DNA of 64,000 nt from an uncultured Lachnospiraceae bacterium (lineage in GTDB: Bacteria; Bacillota; Clostridia; Lachnospirales; Lachnospiraceae), in assembly GCA_910577675.1 (NCBI GenBank), contig CAJTOR010000016.1, positions 1 to 64,000 of the forward strand, in the 5' to 3' direction. Both the position numbers and the translations under genes were made by a program. The notes under the pieces were generated by a model that had not been told where the DNA came from, ran no database searches, and was given only the letters and a program-made list of their open reading frames with translations. Of the stretch, positions 36,051 through 45,326 are shown piece by piece (within the stretch, counting starts at the first letter, position 1; each line of letters begins with the position of its first letter).

Positions 36051-37163
36051 CTACCTGTCATAGTAAAAATCATCTTCCGGAAGCTTCCCCCCGACACTTG
36101 CCGCCTCTTCGTCATACAGCGCTTTCAGATACCCACCAATGCGCTGTTTCATATCCTCGCCCTCAACAAAAACAATATTGCAGTAAGGAATTGCTTTTTC
36201 TGCAACTGCGGCTTTGATAATATCAAATTTTTCCACAAGCGCTGCCGCCTCCTTAACATTTTCCGTGACAAACTGTGTAGAGTCATGGTACTCCGAAAGA
36301 AAAGCGTTAAGTGCCTCTTTATTTTCCTCTGCAAACGCCCTGTTTACAAGCACAACACCTGTCACGACCGAACTTCCATCCTTCGCATATCTCTCCCATT
36401 CCTCCGCCACATCAAGCGCGATGCGCAGCTTCTTATTCTGTGACATAGCCACTGTCACATAGGGCTGTGGAAGCATTGCAACGGCATCCCCTCCCTCCGC
36501 CAAAACAGCGGCAACTTCCGCCGCTTCGGACTTGTATTCAACTGTCACGTCCTTTCCCGCTTCAAGCCCCGCAGCGCGCAAAAGATAGTTCAGGGTATAT
36601 TCCGGCGTGGTGCCCTTGCCGGTCGAATAAATGGTCTTCCCCTTTAAATCCTCCACGGACTTAATTTCCTCGCCGGTTTCGACAATATAGAGCACGCTGA
36701 CCGTATTGATGGCTGCCACCTGCACCTGCCCTTCGGTTTTATTATACAAAACACTAGCCAGGTTGCACGGTACTGCTGCAATCTGGATATTGCCCTTGAT
36801 AATTTCCGCCGTAATCTCATCCGCCGCACCCGCAAGCCGGAAATTATATGTATTCTCGGTTTCTCCATTCTCTGCTTTTTCCATCAGTTCTATCATTCCG
36901 ATTGCCGTCGGTCCTTTTAACGCCGCAACCGAAATCTCAATTTTTTCCTCGGGAATTTCCGCTTTGTCATCCTCATCCGCCGGGTTCCCTGTCGAACCGG
37001 GGACTTCCGTGGCTTTCGGGGTCGGCAGATTATCTGCGCCCGCTTCCTGTTTTCCACATCCGCAAAATCCCCCTGCCATAAGCACAAGCCCCATCAGGCA
37101 GGTCATCACGGCTCTTAAAAGTTTCCTTTTTTCAAGGCAAATTTTTCTTCCATAATTTTCCAT
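36051..37163 (-). CDS. ABC transporter substrate-binding lipoprotein without a permease
   Basis: About 370 aa. Signal peptide with lipobox-like MAGGFC, a Pro/Glu linker, then an NMT1/SsuA/ThiY-like periplasmic-binding fold: ISVAALKGPTAIGMIELMEKA, VEDLKGKTIYSTGKGTTPEY, VTGVVLVNRAFAEENKEAL. Such proteins bind sulfonates, nitrate or thiamine precursors for ABC import; the ligand cannot be read from sequence. No permease or ATPase gene lies within the flanking genes, so it is either an orphan or works with a remote transporter. ATG 37163 follows GGGGGAGA; longer frames lack a ribosome site. Confidence 0.85.
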   Translation of the reverse strand: MENYGRKICLEKRKLLRAVMTCLMGLVLMAGGFCGCGKQEAGADNLPTPKATEVPGSTGNPADEDDKAEIPEEKIEISVAALKGPTAIGMIELMEKAENGETENTYNFRLAGAADEITAEIIKGNIQIAAVPCNLASVLYNKTEGQVQVAAINTVSVLYIVETGEEIKSVEDLKGKTIYSTGKGTTPEYTLNYLLRAAGLEAGKDVTVEYKSEAAEVAAVLAEGGDAVAMLPQPYVTVAMSQNKKLRIALDVAEEWERYAKDGSSVVTGVVLVNRAFAEENKEALNAFLSEYHDSTQFVTENVKEAAALVEKFDIIKAAVAEKAIPYCNIVFVEGEDMKQRIGGYLKALYDEEAASVGGKLPEDDFYYDR

Positions 37164-37241
37164 TTCATTTTCTCCCCCTGCTTTTATAATCTGGTTCCCA
37201 CCCGAAGGTTTTAAGATTCTTTCGCAGTCCACACCAAGCTA

Positions 37242-38528
37242 TCAGCCATGCTTGCCAAACTTTAACCCGCGCTTTTTCTTTCCTTTTTTATCCGCCCCGG
37301 CAGTTTCGGCGGCTTCCCCTATAATCTGCACCTGCGGCGCTTCTTCCATCCCGTCCTCCTGCGCATCTTCTACAAGCCCGGCGGCGGTCTGCGCCTGCTC
37401 CTCCTTCCACTGCCAGTACTCTGCATCAAGATCCACCCCGCCGGTAACCGCATCGAAATAAGCCTGGTTTACCTTCACCTCATACGTAGCGCGCTTTACC
37501 GGGGGATCATAAGGCTGTCCGACATCCTCATAGAGCGCTGTACCGATTTTGCGCACCTTCTTTTTTGATGCTTCCTCCGCCCATTCTGCTTCCAGATCCG
37601 GGCTCATGCGCGCGTGCCGCCCCGCAGAAACTCTCCGCCTGTCCGCATACCTGTTTTTCTGCCCCTTGGCAGACTGCCCTTTTTTGCTCGCAGCACGGCC
37701 AATCGGGGTGGCTGCCGCAGCTGCTTTGGCATGCGTTTTCTCCTTTTCACCCGCCGTATCTGCGTCTTCTTTTATAATATCAGCCAATCCATCTTTGTCA
37801 GAATCTGTTTTTGTGCCCGCTGAATCAACTGTTTCTTCCCCGGATATTTTTTCCTCATCCCCATTAAAGCCGTCCTCCCCGTTATACTCCTCCCCCCACT
37901 CTTTAGCATCTTCCTCCCCCGTACCATTCTCCTCATCCCCGGTGTACTCTTCCCCGTCGTACTCCTCCTCATAGTCTTCCCCGTAATCTTCCTCTTCTCC
38001 CTCCCTGTACTTCTTTAAGGCTTCCTCGCGCTCACTCTCCTGTTTAAGTCTTTCATTCTCGCGCTCGATCAGCTTCAAATACTTTTCGCCCTGCGCCATA
38101 GCGCCAAGCTGCTGATGTATCTCCTCCTGGTCTTCGCTTAGTACCTTTGCCTGCCGGTCAAGCCTCTGTGCAATGCGCGCGTACTGTTCCCATAGCTGTT
38201 CCTTCGCATCCGCCAGCACATCGCCAAGTTCTTCCAGCATATTATCCGTATAGACCAGGGAGGCGGCATACACATCCTCCGCCCCGCTCTGTGCGTCCTT
38301 ACGTATTCTTTCCCCTTCCCTGTGAAACTCATTGATGCCGCGCTCCCTCGCCTCCTGTGTCGCCTCGTACTCATCCATCACCCGGATAACGGCATAATTG
38401 AGTTTTTCCAGCAAACGGAACAATTCTTTTTTCGGTACAATAATCTTTTCCCCGCCCTCATCCCCGAATGGTTCACATTTCGAAAATAATATATGGATGC
38501 GGCGCATAATCTGTTCCAAATCTTCCAT
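37242..38528 (-). CDS. acidic coiled-coil protein, unknown
   Basis: 428 aa without signal peptide or membrane helix. Residues 1-190 are predicted coiled coil (ELFRLLEKLNYAVIRVMDEY, ENERLKQESEREEALKKY). A highly acidic Gly/Glu/Tyr stretch follows (about 195-255, EEYDGEEYTGDEENGTGEED), then an Ala/Lys-basic segment and a conserved-looking block (YEVKVNQAYFDAVTGGVDL), ending KKGKKKRGLKFGKHG. The N-terminal part is loosely like DivIVA/GpsB-type scaffolds, but I cannot assign it. Gene order suggests it may precede the lipoprotein in one transcript (78 nt gap). Confidence 0.65.
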   Translation of the reverse strand: MEDLEQIMRRIHILFSKCEPFGDEGGEKIIVPKKELFRLLEKLNYAVIRVMDEYEATQEARERGINEFHREGERIRKDAQSGAEDVYAASLVYTDNMLEELGDVLADAKEQLWEQYARIAQRLDRQAKVLSEDQEEIHQQLGAMAQGEKYLKLIERENERLKQESEREEALKKYREGEEEDYGEDYEEEYDGEEYTGDEENGTGEEDAKEWGEEYNGEDGFNGDEEKISGEETVDSAGTKTDSDKDGLADIIKEDADTAGEKEKTHAKAAAAATPIGRAASKKGQSAKGQKNRYADRRRVSAGRHARMSPDLEAEWAEEASKKKVRKIGTALYEDVGQPYDPPVKRATYEVKVNQAYFDAVTGGVDLDAEYWQWKEEQAQTAAGLVEDAQEDGMEEAPQVQIIGEAAETAGADKKGKKKRGLKFGKHG

Positions 38529-38664
38529 AGACCACCATGCCTTTCAGGCTTACTGCTTGGTTCCGATATAGTGTACCACAGGTGGCTAATTATTTCTACC
38601 CTTTTCTTCACCCAAGTTTCTGCTTTTTCTTCCCATTTTCTAAAAAAGATTTGTCCCCTTCTCC

Positions 38665-39606
38665 TTATTTTCCTACACATAAATAGATAAAATACGCCGC
38701 ATAGCCAAGCAGCATAATGGTACCGCCCATCCGGTCAAGTTTGTGGCGCATCAGCACGCAGACCAGCAAAAGCACTGACGCGGCAATCGCGATCCCCATA
38801 TCTACCACAAATCCTGCCGCAAACGGAACCGGCAAAATCAGCGCTGTGGTGCCGACTACAAACAGGATGTTCACAATATTGCTCCCCACAATATTCCCGA
38901 TTGCAATGTCCGCCTTTCCCTTGCGCGCTGCGGAAACACTGGTAACAAGTTCCGGCAGTGAGGTGCCGAGCGCGATAATGGTCAGCCCTATAAACTTTTC
39001 GGACAAGCCCACGATTTTTGCAAGCGCCGTCGCAGCATCCACCGTTACATCGCTGCCAAATACAACGAGTGCAAGCCCGACAAGCACAAGCATAAAAAGC
39101 TTCCAGATACTTGTCTTCCCCTCTTTCTTTTCCGGCTCCTGCGCCTTCTGGTTTTTCGTCATCCGGTACAAATACAGAATATACAGGATAAAAAACAGCC
39201 ATAACACCGCGCCCTCCGCGCGTCCCACCTGGTTTCCCGTAATGCCAAAGACAAGCAGCAGGACTGATATCCCAATCATAAAAGGCATCTCATAGCGGAC
39301 GGTCGATCTCTGCACAGCCACCGCAACAATCACGGAGGTCAGCCCCAGGATAATAAGAATATTCAAAATATTGCTGCCCACCACATTGCCGATTGTGATA
39401 TCCGCCGTCCCCTTAAATGCCGCCGAAATGCTGACCGCCGCCTCCGGCGCGCTCGTCCCCATCGCCACGATGGTCAGTCCAATCACCAACTGCGGTATCC
39501 CAAAACGCTCCGCAATCCCCGCTGCCCCGTCAACAAACCAGTCCGCCCCCTTTACGAGCATAACAAAACCAACGATGACAAGAAGAATCTGCAATAATAC
39601 TTCCAT
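38665..39606 (-). CDS. Ca2+/Na+ antiporter-family (YrbG/CaCA) exporter under Mn2+ riboswitch
   Basis: 313 aa, ten helices in two inverted repeats, each with the alpha-repeat motif: MGTSAPEAAVSISAA...GNVVGSNILNI and LGTSLPELVTSVSAA...GNIVGSNIVNI, as in YrbG and NCX proteins. It exchanges divalent cations for Na+/H+. An upstream yybP-ykoY riboswitch makes Mn2+ (or Mn2+/Ca2+) export its likely task. ATG 39606 follows AAAGGAG. Confidence 0.92.
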   Translation of the reverse strand: MEVLLQILLVIVGFVMLVKGADWFVDGAAGIAERFGIPQLVIGLTIVAMGTSAPEAAVSISAAFKGTADITIGNVVGSNILNILIILGLTSVIVAVAVQRSTVRYEMPFMIGISVLLLVFGITGNQVGRAEGAVLWLFFILYILYLYRMTKNQKAQEPEKKEGKTSIWKLFMLVLVGLALVVFGSDVTVDAATALAKIVGLSEKFIGLTIIALGTSLPELVTSVSAARKGKADIAIGNIVGSNIVNILFVVGTTALILPVPFAAGFVVDMGIAIAASVLLLVCVLMRHKLDRMGGTIMLLGYAAYFIYLCVGK

Positions 39607-39702
39607 ACTGTACTCCTTTCCTGCAAAGTGTTTTCTCCACTTTTGCCTTTTGTTATAAAGGAAATATCTGGAATCCACCTATTTAAGGCGCGCACCCGCA
39701 CA

Positions 39703-39846
39703 CAAAAAAAAGACTTTTGCTGTAATTAGAAATTTAAATTACAACAAAAGTCTCGTTGCTTCGTTACGAACCGGAGTTCCAAAAACATAAGGAACTCGTA
39801 CTGACGATACCGTAAACACCCTGCGGATGCCAACTACTCCCCTTTA
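39703..39846 (-). promoter_or_regulatory. yybP-ykoY (Mn2+) riboswitch with expression-platform terminator
   Basis: Minus strand starts AAAGGGGAGTAG (39845-39834), has CGTCA and a GAACTCC/GGAGTTC-type arm, and ends with GAAGCAACGAGACTTTTG, matching the conserved ends of the yybP-ykoY class. It is followed by a hairpin (GACTTTTG.TGTAATT and complement, 39753-39712) and a run of nine Ts. Mn2+ binding should prevent this terminator from forming and allow the exporter to be made. Confidence 0.85.
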
Positions 39847-39922
39847 TTTATGTTTAAGATAACAGACAAGCATGGGTTTGTCAAGAATTTTTTCCGCGAA
39901 ATCTCTTTTCTGCCACTTTTTG

Positions 39923-40060
39923 TTACCCGAACAGTTCCCCGGCACTTTCCCTGTAATACTTTGCCTGCGCCGACCATAGTTTCTTGTAAGCTCCCGGTTT
40001 TCCTACAAGTTCCTCATGGGAACCGCGCTGTACAATCCGCCCGTCAAGGCAAACAAAAAC
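39923..40060 (-). pseudogene. C-terminal fragment of an ABC exporter ATPase
   Basis: Translation reads VCLDGRIVQRGSHEELVGKP then GAYKKLWSAQAKYYRESAG and a stop. This is the post-H-loop tail of ABC exporter ATPases. The rest of the gene is missing; sequence identity ends abruptly near 40060. It lies between the riboswitch and a secreted-protein gene. Confidence 0.75.
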
Positions 40061-40117
40061 AGTGGTTTAAAAAGTTATATAACCCACCTCTGTTTTTATC
40101 ATTTTCATCAGCAAACC

Positions 40118-41197
40118 TTATTTCACGGTTACTTTACTGTATTTTCCCTGGTTTAATGCCTTATCCATAACCCAGACATAAACCACATCACCCTTTACAA
40201 GCTTTGCGGTCTTTACAGAAAACGTCCCCTTGCCGCTGATATTTCCGGTGTAAATCTTATCCCCGACGCGCACAAACACCGTTGCATTCTTCTCGCCGTT
40301 TCCGGTCACCTTCGTTGTGCCTGCCTTGTAGACAAGCTTCGTCGGTTTTGCCGGCGGGGTATTATCCGTTTCCTTAAAGATCTCTGTACGGAACGTGAAA
40401 TCCGAGGAGGACATATGCCCTCTCCAGCTCACACCCAGGAAATAAGTCCCTGCCTTTAATGTGATCTTGTATGCCTCCGACCATTCCCCATACTTCGCAA
40501 GCTTCAACTCGGACATCCCTGCTGCCTCTGAGGTAATATTTGTGCCCTTCTCATTGTACACCTGCATGGAGCCCGCTGAAAAATTCTGTGCCATATTGCC
40601 TTGCAGGGTAAAGACGGTATCATTTTCCAAAGTAAATTTCGTGTAGCGGGCAGCATACTTTTCATTGATGTTGATCTTACAGTCCTCCCCGATTGTTAAT
40701 GGAATCGGGTTATCCGTCGTTTTGCCGTCCACGCCTTTGCCAAAGCCCCATGAAGTAGTCTTAAAAGAGATGGTCAGCACCTGGTCATCGCCCAGGTCAT
40801 TTGGAGTGCAGGAGAACACAACATAGTAAGTCCCCGCATCCACCGCATCAAGCTCACCCACACTTTTCGAGCAGAGCTTATCGGAATACACCGACTGTAA
40901 TTTCCAACTGAAATTTGCACTTCTCTCACTCTCTATATGGCTTGTGATCTCAACCTTGCTCGTTTCCGCAAGCGTAAAGGTAAAATAACAATTTTTATTT
41001 TTGACCTTCTCCACCTGAAATGAAACCTCACCTGTCTCAAGCTCCACAGGCTTATCAACATCATAGGACAACTTGCCATACTGCCCTTTCTCCTGTGCCC
41101 CCAGAACCGTCACATTCCCCCATGCCCCCACGGACACTGTCATTACCGCAGCCAGCATCACTGCTGCAAGCTTTGAAAAAACTGTTACTTTTCTCAT
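40118..41197 (-). CDS. secreted protein with PPC-like and Ig-like domains
   Basis: 359 aa. Signal peptide (1-35), two beta-sandwich domains of about 115 aa resembling bacterial pre-peptidase C-terminal domains (VDAGTYYVVFSCTPND; LKAGTYFLGVSWRGHMSSSD), then a short C-terminal Ig-like/Big domain (TKVTGNGEKNATVFVRVGDK, GKGTFSVKTAKLVKGDVVYV). No catalytic domain and no sortase signal, so it is probably a secreted carbohydrate- or wall-binding protein. Monocistronic as far as can be seen; remnants of other genes lie on both sides. Confidence 0.75.
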   Translation of the reverse strand: MRKVTVFSKLAAVMLAAVMTVSVGAWGNVTVLGAQEKGQYGKLSYDVDKPVELETGEVSFQVEKVKNKNCYFTFTLAETSKVEITSHIESERSANFSWKLQSVYSDKLCSKSVGELDAVDAGTYYVVFSCTPNDLGDDQVLTISFKTTSWGFGKGVDGKTTDNPIPLTIGEDCKININEKYAARYTKFTLENDTVFTLQGNMAQNFSAGSMQVYNEKGTNITSEAAGMSELKLAKYGEWSEAYKITLKAGTYFLGVSWRGHMSSSDFTFRTEIFKETDNTPPAKPTKLVYKAGTTKVTGNGEKNATVFVRVGDKIYTGNISGKGTFSVKTAKLVKGDVVYVWVMDKALNQGKYSKVTVK

Positions 41198-41316
41198 ACT
41201 ACACGCCCCTTTTCTTAGAATCCACTGGTCTACAGTTCCCTTTTATAATGGCTCTATCCCTCTCCGCCACTGTACTTAATTATAGCGGAAAACTAAGAAT
41301 TTGTAAATATTATTTT

Positions 41317-41512
41317 AAAATCTTTCCCCAATCCCCAAGCCTATTCCACCGCAATCTCTTCCTGCCCCGGCAAGCCCATAGCGAGCAACCAGCCCGCATT
41401 TTACCCGGATTGATCGCTCGTCCTCATAACTGATAAATTTTCCCTCCCCATCCAGATAAGGCAACTGCGCTGTTTCATCCCAGCCCTCCCCGACCCATTC
41501 TTCACGCTCCCT
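41317..41512 (-). pseudogene. C-terminal fragment of a GH18 (chitinase-like) hydrolase
   Basis: Minus-strand frame reads WDETAQLPYLDGEGKFISYE, DERSIRVKCGLVARYGLAGA, the end of the GH18 barrel in YaaH/spore-type hydrolases (usual 'YEDERS...YGLAG...W'). It then runs off into unrelated codons. No start. It begins 4 nt after the MATE stop codon. Confidence 0.65.
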
Positions 41513-41515
41513 TCC

Positions 41516-42844
41516 TCAATAATGATACTTTTTCTTTAGCCCTGCCAAGAATGTGATTGTCACAAGTGCGGACAGGACTTCCGCTGCCACCACCGACAGC
41601 CAGACACCGTCAAGTTCAAGGAAAACGGGGAAGATTAACACCGCCGCCACCTGAAATACTAACGTCCGCAAAAACGAAATCAGCGCGGATACCAGACCGT
41701 TATTTAACGCAGTAAAAAATGCCGACCCATAAATATTGATACCTGCGAGCAAAAACATAAAGGAACAGATGCGAAATGCCCTGCAAGTCATTTCCAAAAG
41801 CCCGTCATCATAGCCGACAAATACCTTTGAGAGCGGCAGGGCAAGAAGCTGTGCCAGCGCAAACATCACAGCCGAGAACACAAGGATGATAACAGTACTC
41901 TTCCTTCTCAGACTTTTTAGTTCCGCATGGTTCTCCGCCCCATAATGGTAACTGACAATGGGCGCGCTCCCAATACCGATCCCGATAAAAATTGCCAGGA
42001 AAACAAAGTTGACATACATTAAAACCCCGTATGCCGCCACACCGTCCTCCCCCGCAAATTTCATTAGCTGTGCATTGTAGAGCATGCTCACAAGCGACAT
42101 CGAAAGGTTGGACATCATTTCCGAGGAGCCGTTGGTGCACGCCCGCATAAGCACCCTCCCCTCAATCCTGCTCTTGACCAGGCGCAGGATACTGCTGTTC
42201 TTACGCAGGAAATAAAAGAACGGTATCAGCCCTCCAAGCAGCTGGCTGGCGGCGGTCGCAAGCGCTGCCCCCGCAATACCCCATCTAAAAACAGCGACAA
42301 AAAGCGCATCTAACACCATATTTGCAACCCCCGCGACCACCGTTACCAAAAGCCCGAGCTGCGGCTTCTCCGCCGCCACAAAAAAGCTCTGGAATTCATT
42401 TTGAAGGATGAACGCGGTAAGTGCGCACAGGATAATCCGCCCGTAAAGAACACAGTCATCAACCATTTCCCCCTCTGCTCCAAGTGCAACCGCAACCGGA
42501 CGCAGAAATATAATACCCGCCACACTGAATAAAATCCCCAGAACTACCGAGGAAAAAATAAGCTGGGAAAAAATCTGCTGCGCCTTCTCTTTTTTTCCCT
42601 CCCCCATTGTTTTTGATACGAGCGCACTTCCGCCCGTACCAAACATAAAACCGATCGTCCCTAAAATCATCAGGAACGGCATAATCAGGTTGACCGCCGC
42701 AAACTGCGTTTTCCCCGCAAAATTTGAAACAAAAAAACCATCCACCACGCCGTAGATGGATGTGAAGACCATCATCACAATTGACGGCATAGTAAACCGC
42801 AAAAGCTTTTTATACGAAAAATGTTCCGATAATTGAATATTCAT
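41516..42844 (-). CDS. MATE-family multidrug/metabolite efflux protein
   Basis: 442 aa, 12 transmembrane helices in two halves; the family-type N terminus LRFTMPSIVMMVFTSIYGVVDGFFVSNF and the second-half repeat are intact. It exports drugs or metabolites by Na+ or H+ antiport. It lies about 160 nt downstream of a marR-type gene on the same strand, the usual repressor-pump arrangement. The intergenic 42845-43006 holds nothing else. Confidence 0.9.
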   Translation of the reverse strand: MNIQLSEHFSYKKLLRFTMPSIVMMVFTSIYGVVDGFFVSNFAGKTQFAAVNLIMPFLMILGTIGFMFGTGGSALVSKTMGEGKKEKAQQIFSQLIFSSVVLGILFSVAGIIFLRPVAVALGAEGEMVDDCVLYGRIILCALTAFILQNEFQSFFVAAEKPQLGLLVTVVAGVANMVLDALFVAVFRWGIAGAALATAASQLLGGLIPFFYFLRKNSSILRLVKSRIEGRVLMRACTNGSSEMMSNLSMSLVSMLYNAQLMKFAGEDGVAAYGVLMYVNFVFLAIFIGIGIGSAPIVSYHYGAENHAELKSLRRKSTVIILVFSAVMFALAQLLALPLSKVFVGYDDGLLEMTCRAFRICSFMFLLAGINIYGSAFFTALNNGLVSALISFLRTLVFQVAAVLIFPVFLELDGVWLSVVAAEVLSALVTITFLAGLKKKYHY

Positions 42845-43006
42845 ACTTGCACCTCTTCCCTGCTAATTAGAGTACTTCCCACGATTTCGCAAAAAATTCG
42901 GGAAATGTAATTCTAATTTTTCCCATCCATAAATAAACTTGCCGGATACACTGCCTTTCCTGCCATCCCCATTGATAATTGCCCCCCTTTACAACAAACT
43001 GATCTT

Positions 43007-43444
43007 TCAGAGTTTTTCCACCCTCACCTTTAAATCGTTTAAATATTTTGAAAGCAGGCGAAAATACTGCTTTCTCTCCTCCTTTTCCCACCCATCAAAA
43101 ATCGCATTTTCAATCTCAATCACCCTCTGTGCAGTCGCCTTAGTAAGTGCGCTCCCCTTCTCTGTCAGGCAGATTAGCTTATCCCTGCCGTTTTTTGCCT
43201 CAAGGGAAACAATCCCCTCCTGCACCAGCTTTTTTGCCGCGGAGTGGATGGTCTGCCTGCTGCTCCCCGACAGTCTTGCCACATCGCACAGAGGACAGCG
43301 GTCGCCCGCTATGCACAGTGTATACAAAATCCTCATCGCGCTATCCGAAACACCGAGCCGTACTGATGCATCATGGTAGACCTCGTCAATTTCACTTAAC
43401 AGATAATTAAGTTTCTCCATATCCTTGCTAAAGTAATCACCCAT
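43007..43444 (-). CDS. MarR-family transcriptional regulator
   Basis: 145 aa. Winged helix with MRILYTLCIAGDRCPLCDVA, LSGSSRQTIHSAAKKLVQEG and the wing EAKNGRDKLICLTEKG. It probably represses itself and the MATE pump; ligands are typically phenolic or drug-like compounds. A 15 bp inverted repeat lies about 50 nt upstream. Confidence 0.88.
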   Translation of the reverse strand: MGDYFSKDMEKLNYLLSEIDEVYHDASVRLGVSDSAMRILYTLCIAGDRCPLCDVARLSGSSRQTIHSAAKKLVQEGIVSLEAKNGRDKLICLTEKGSALTKATAQRVIEIENAIFDGWEKEERKQYFRLLSKYLNDLKVRVEKL

Positions 43445-43491
43445 CGCTTCCCCTTTCCATTATCAAACGATCAAGATATAATTCCTATTGC

Positions 43492-43541
43492 AAAATGTCC
43501 GAAATCAGACATTAAGATTATAGTCCGATTTCGGACATTTT
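43492..43541. promoter_or_regulatory. operator-like inverted repeat upstream of marR
   Basis: AAAATGTCCGAAATC (43492-43506) and its exact complement GATTTCGGACATTTT (43527-43541), 20 nt apart. The inner sequence repeats part of the motif (TGTC...GACA). It is well placed for MarR autoregulation. Confidence 0.75.
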
Positions 43542-43775
43542 GTCAATCCGGATTTTCTTAAAATTTGGGGTTTATTTTCTTATTTTTTTTCCAAAAATTT
43601 TTCTTGTATTCCCCCCTTATTTTCCTGTATGATATTATTATATCCCTTCCGCTTTAAACCGACAGTCCGTGCACTGTTAGGTTTTACATACCCCGTTCCG
43701 ATTCTACACATTACACAAAAACACATCTCATATGTAACTTTTCAATAACCGGACACCGGACAGGAGGTTTTATCT

Positions 43776-45299
43776 ATGAATCCAAAACTAAAAGAAAAAA
43801 TCCTTGAATCACTCTCGGCAGTCCTTCCAATCACCGGGATTGTCCTGCTTTTAAGCATCTTTCTGGTGCCGCTTGGCACCGGGGCCATCGTGATGTTTTT
43901 TGTCGGAGCAGTTTTATTGATCGTCGGGATGGGAATGTTCCAGCTCGGCGCGGAAATGGCGATGAGCCCGCTCGGCGAAGGTATCGGCGTACAGATCTCA
44001 AAGTCAAAACGCCTGATTTTCATCGCGCTTATCAGCCTGTTGATGGGCGTGTTAATCACCATGGCGGAACCTGATCTGCAGGTACTCTCCGACCAGGTGC
44101 CTGCCGTCCCGAACGCCACCCTGATTTTTACCGTCGCACTCGGTGTCGGGATTTTCCTGGCATTCGCCGTACTGCGTATTATTTTAAAAATCAACCTCGC
44201 CTATCTTTTGATGGGGTTATATCTGGTTCTGATTATCCTATCCTTTTTCGTGCCGAAAGACTTCCTCGCCGTCGCCTTCGATTCCGGCGGTGTTACCACG
44301 GGTCCCATCACCGTCCCGTTTATTATGGCGATGGGTGTCGGCCTGTCCTCCGTGCGGGCGGATAAGGATGCGGCAAACGACAGCTTCGGTCTGGTAGCGC
44401 TCTCGAGCATCGGCCCGATCCTTTCCGTCCTGCTGCTCGGCTGCTTTTTCCACCCGCAGGATGCCGCCTATTCCGAAACGGCCGTCCCGGATGTTGCCAC
44501 AATGCAGGATGTAATGGTTTCCTTTGCGGCACAGCTCCCGCACTACGCGAGGGAAGTGCTGATTTCCATCGTGCCGATTGCCGCAATGTTCTTCGTATTC
44601 CAGCTTGTCAGCCGCCGCTACCAGCACCGCCAGAAACTGCGTATCGCTGTGGGCTTTGGCTACACTTACACGGGGCTTGTACTTTTTCTGTGCGGCGTTA
44701 ACGTTGGTTTCGCCCCGGTCGGGAGCCTGATCGGCCACGACCTCGCCGACACGAGCCAAAAATGGCTGCTCGTCCCGATCGGCATGCTGATCGGTTACTA
44801 TATCGTCAAAGCCGAGCCCGCCATCCAGATTTTAAACCGCCAGGTACAGTCCGTAACAAACGGCATGGTATCCGCAAAGGCGATGAACCATTGCCTTTCC
44901 ATCGGCGTATCCGTTTCCGTCGGGCTCTCGATGCTTCGGGTGTTGACCGGAATCTCCATCGCATTCATTGTAATTCCCGGGTATGCCCTGGCACTTGCAA
45001 TGTCGAAATTCGTCCCGAAAATCTTTGTCGGTATTGCTTTCGACTCCGGCGGTGTGGCGAGCGGCCCGATGACTTCCACCTTCCTGCTGCCGCTGTGTAT
45101 CGGTGCCTGCGAAATGCTTGGGGGCAATATTATGACGGACGCGTTCGGCGTGGTCGCCTTAGTTGCCTTAACCCCATTAATTGCCGTGCAGATCATGGGT
45201 CTGCAATACCAGTTCAAACTCGCAAAGCGCCAGAAGAATATGGCTCCGGAATATCTGCTGCCGGAAGACAGCGACGTGATTATCGAGCTCGAAGGTTAA
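43776..45299 (+). CDS. DUF1538 membrane protein (putative transporter), internally duplicated
   Basis: 507 aa with about 12-14 transmembrane helices in two homologous halves. The signature AFDSGGVTTGPITVPFIMAMG in the first half recurs as AFDSGGVASGPMTSTFLLPL in the second, and each half also has an LxxGxxISIxxLxP-like start. DUF1538 proteins are uncharacterised, presumed transporters or channels. The next gene, 27 nt downstream, encodes a double PII-like protein, which implies ligand-gated control of transport. TTGTAT and TATGAT boxes about 140 nt upstream may be the promoter. Confidence 0.85.
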   Translation: MNPKLKEKILESLSAVLPITGIVLLLSIFLVPLGTGAIVMFFVGAVLLIVGMGMFQLGAEMAMSPLGEGIGVQISKSKRLIFIALISLLMGVLITMAEPDLQVLSDQVPAVPNATLIFTVALGVGIFLAFAVLRIILKINLAYLLMGLYLVLIILSFFVPKDFLAVAFDSGGVTTGPITVPFIMAMGVGLSSVRADKDAANDSFGLVALSSIGPILSVLLLGCFFHPQDAAYSETAVPDVATMQDVMVSFAAQLPHYAREVLISIVPIAAMFFVFQLVSRRYQHRQKLRIAVGFGYTYTGLVLFLCGVNVGFAPVGSLIGHDLADTSQKWLLVPIGMLIGYYIVKAEPAIQILNRQVQSVTNGMVSAKAMNHCLSIGVSVSVGLSMLRVLTGISIAFIVIPGYALALAMSKFVPKIFVGIAFDSGGVASGPMTSTFLLPLCIGACEMLGGNIMTDAFGVVALVALTPLIAVQIMGLQYQFKLAKRQKNMAPEYLLPEDSDVIIELEG

Positions 45300-45326
45300 A
45301 TATAAGAGGGAAGAGAGGCAAATATT

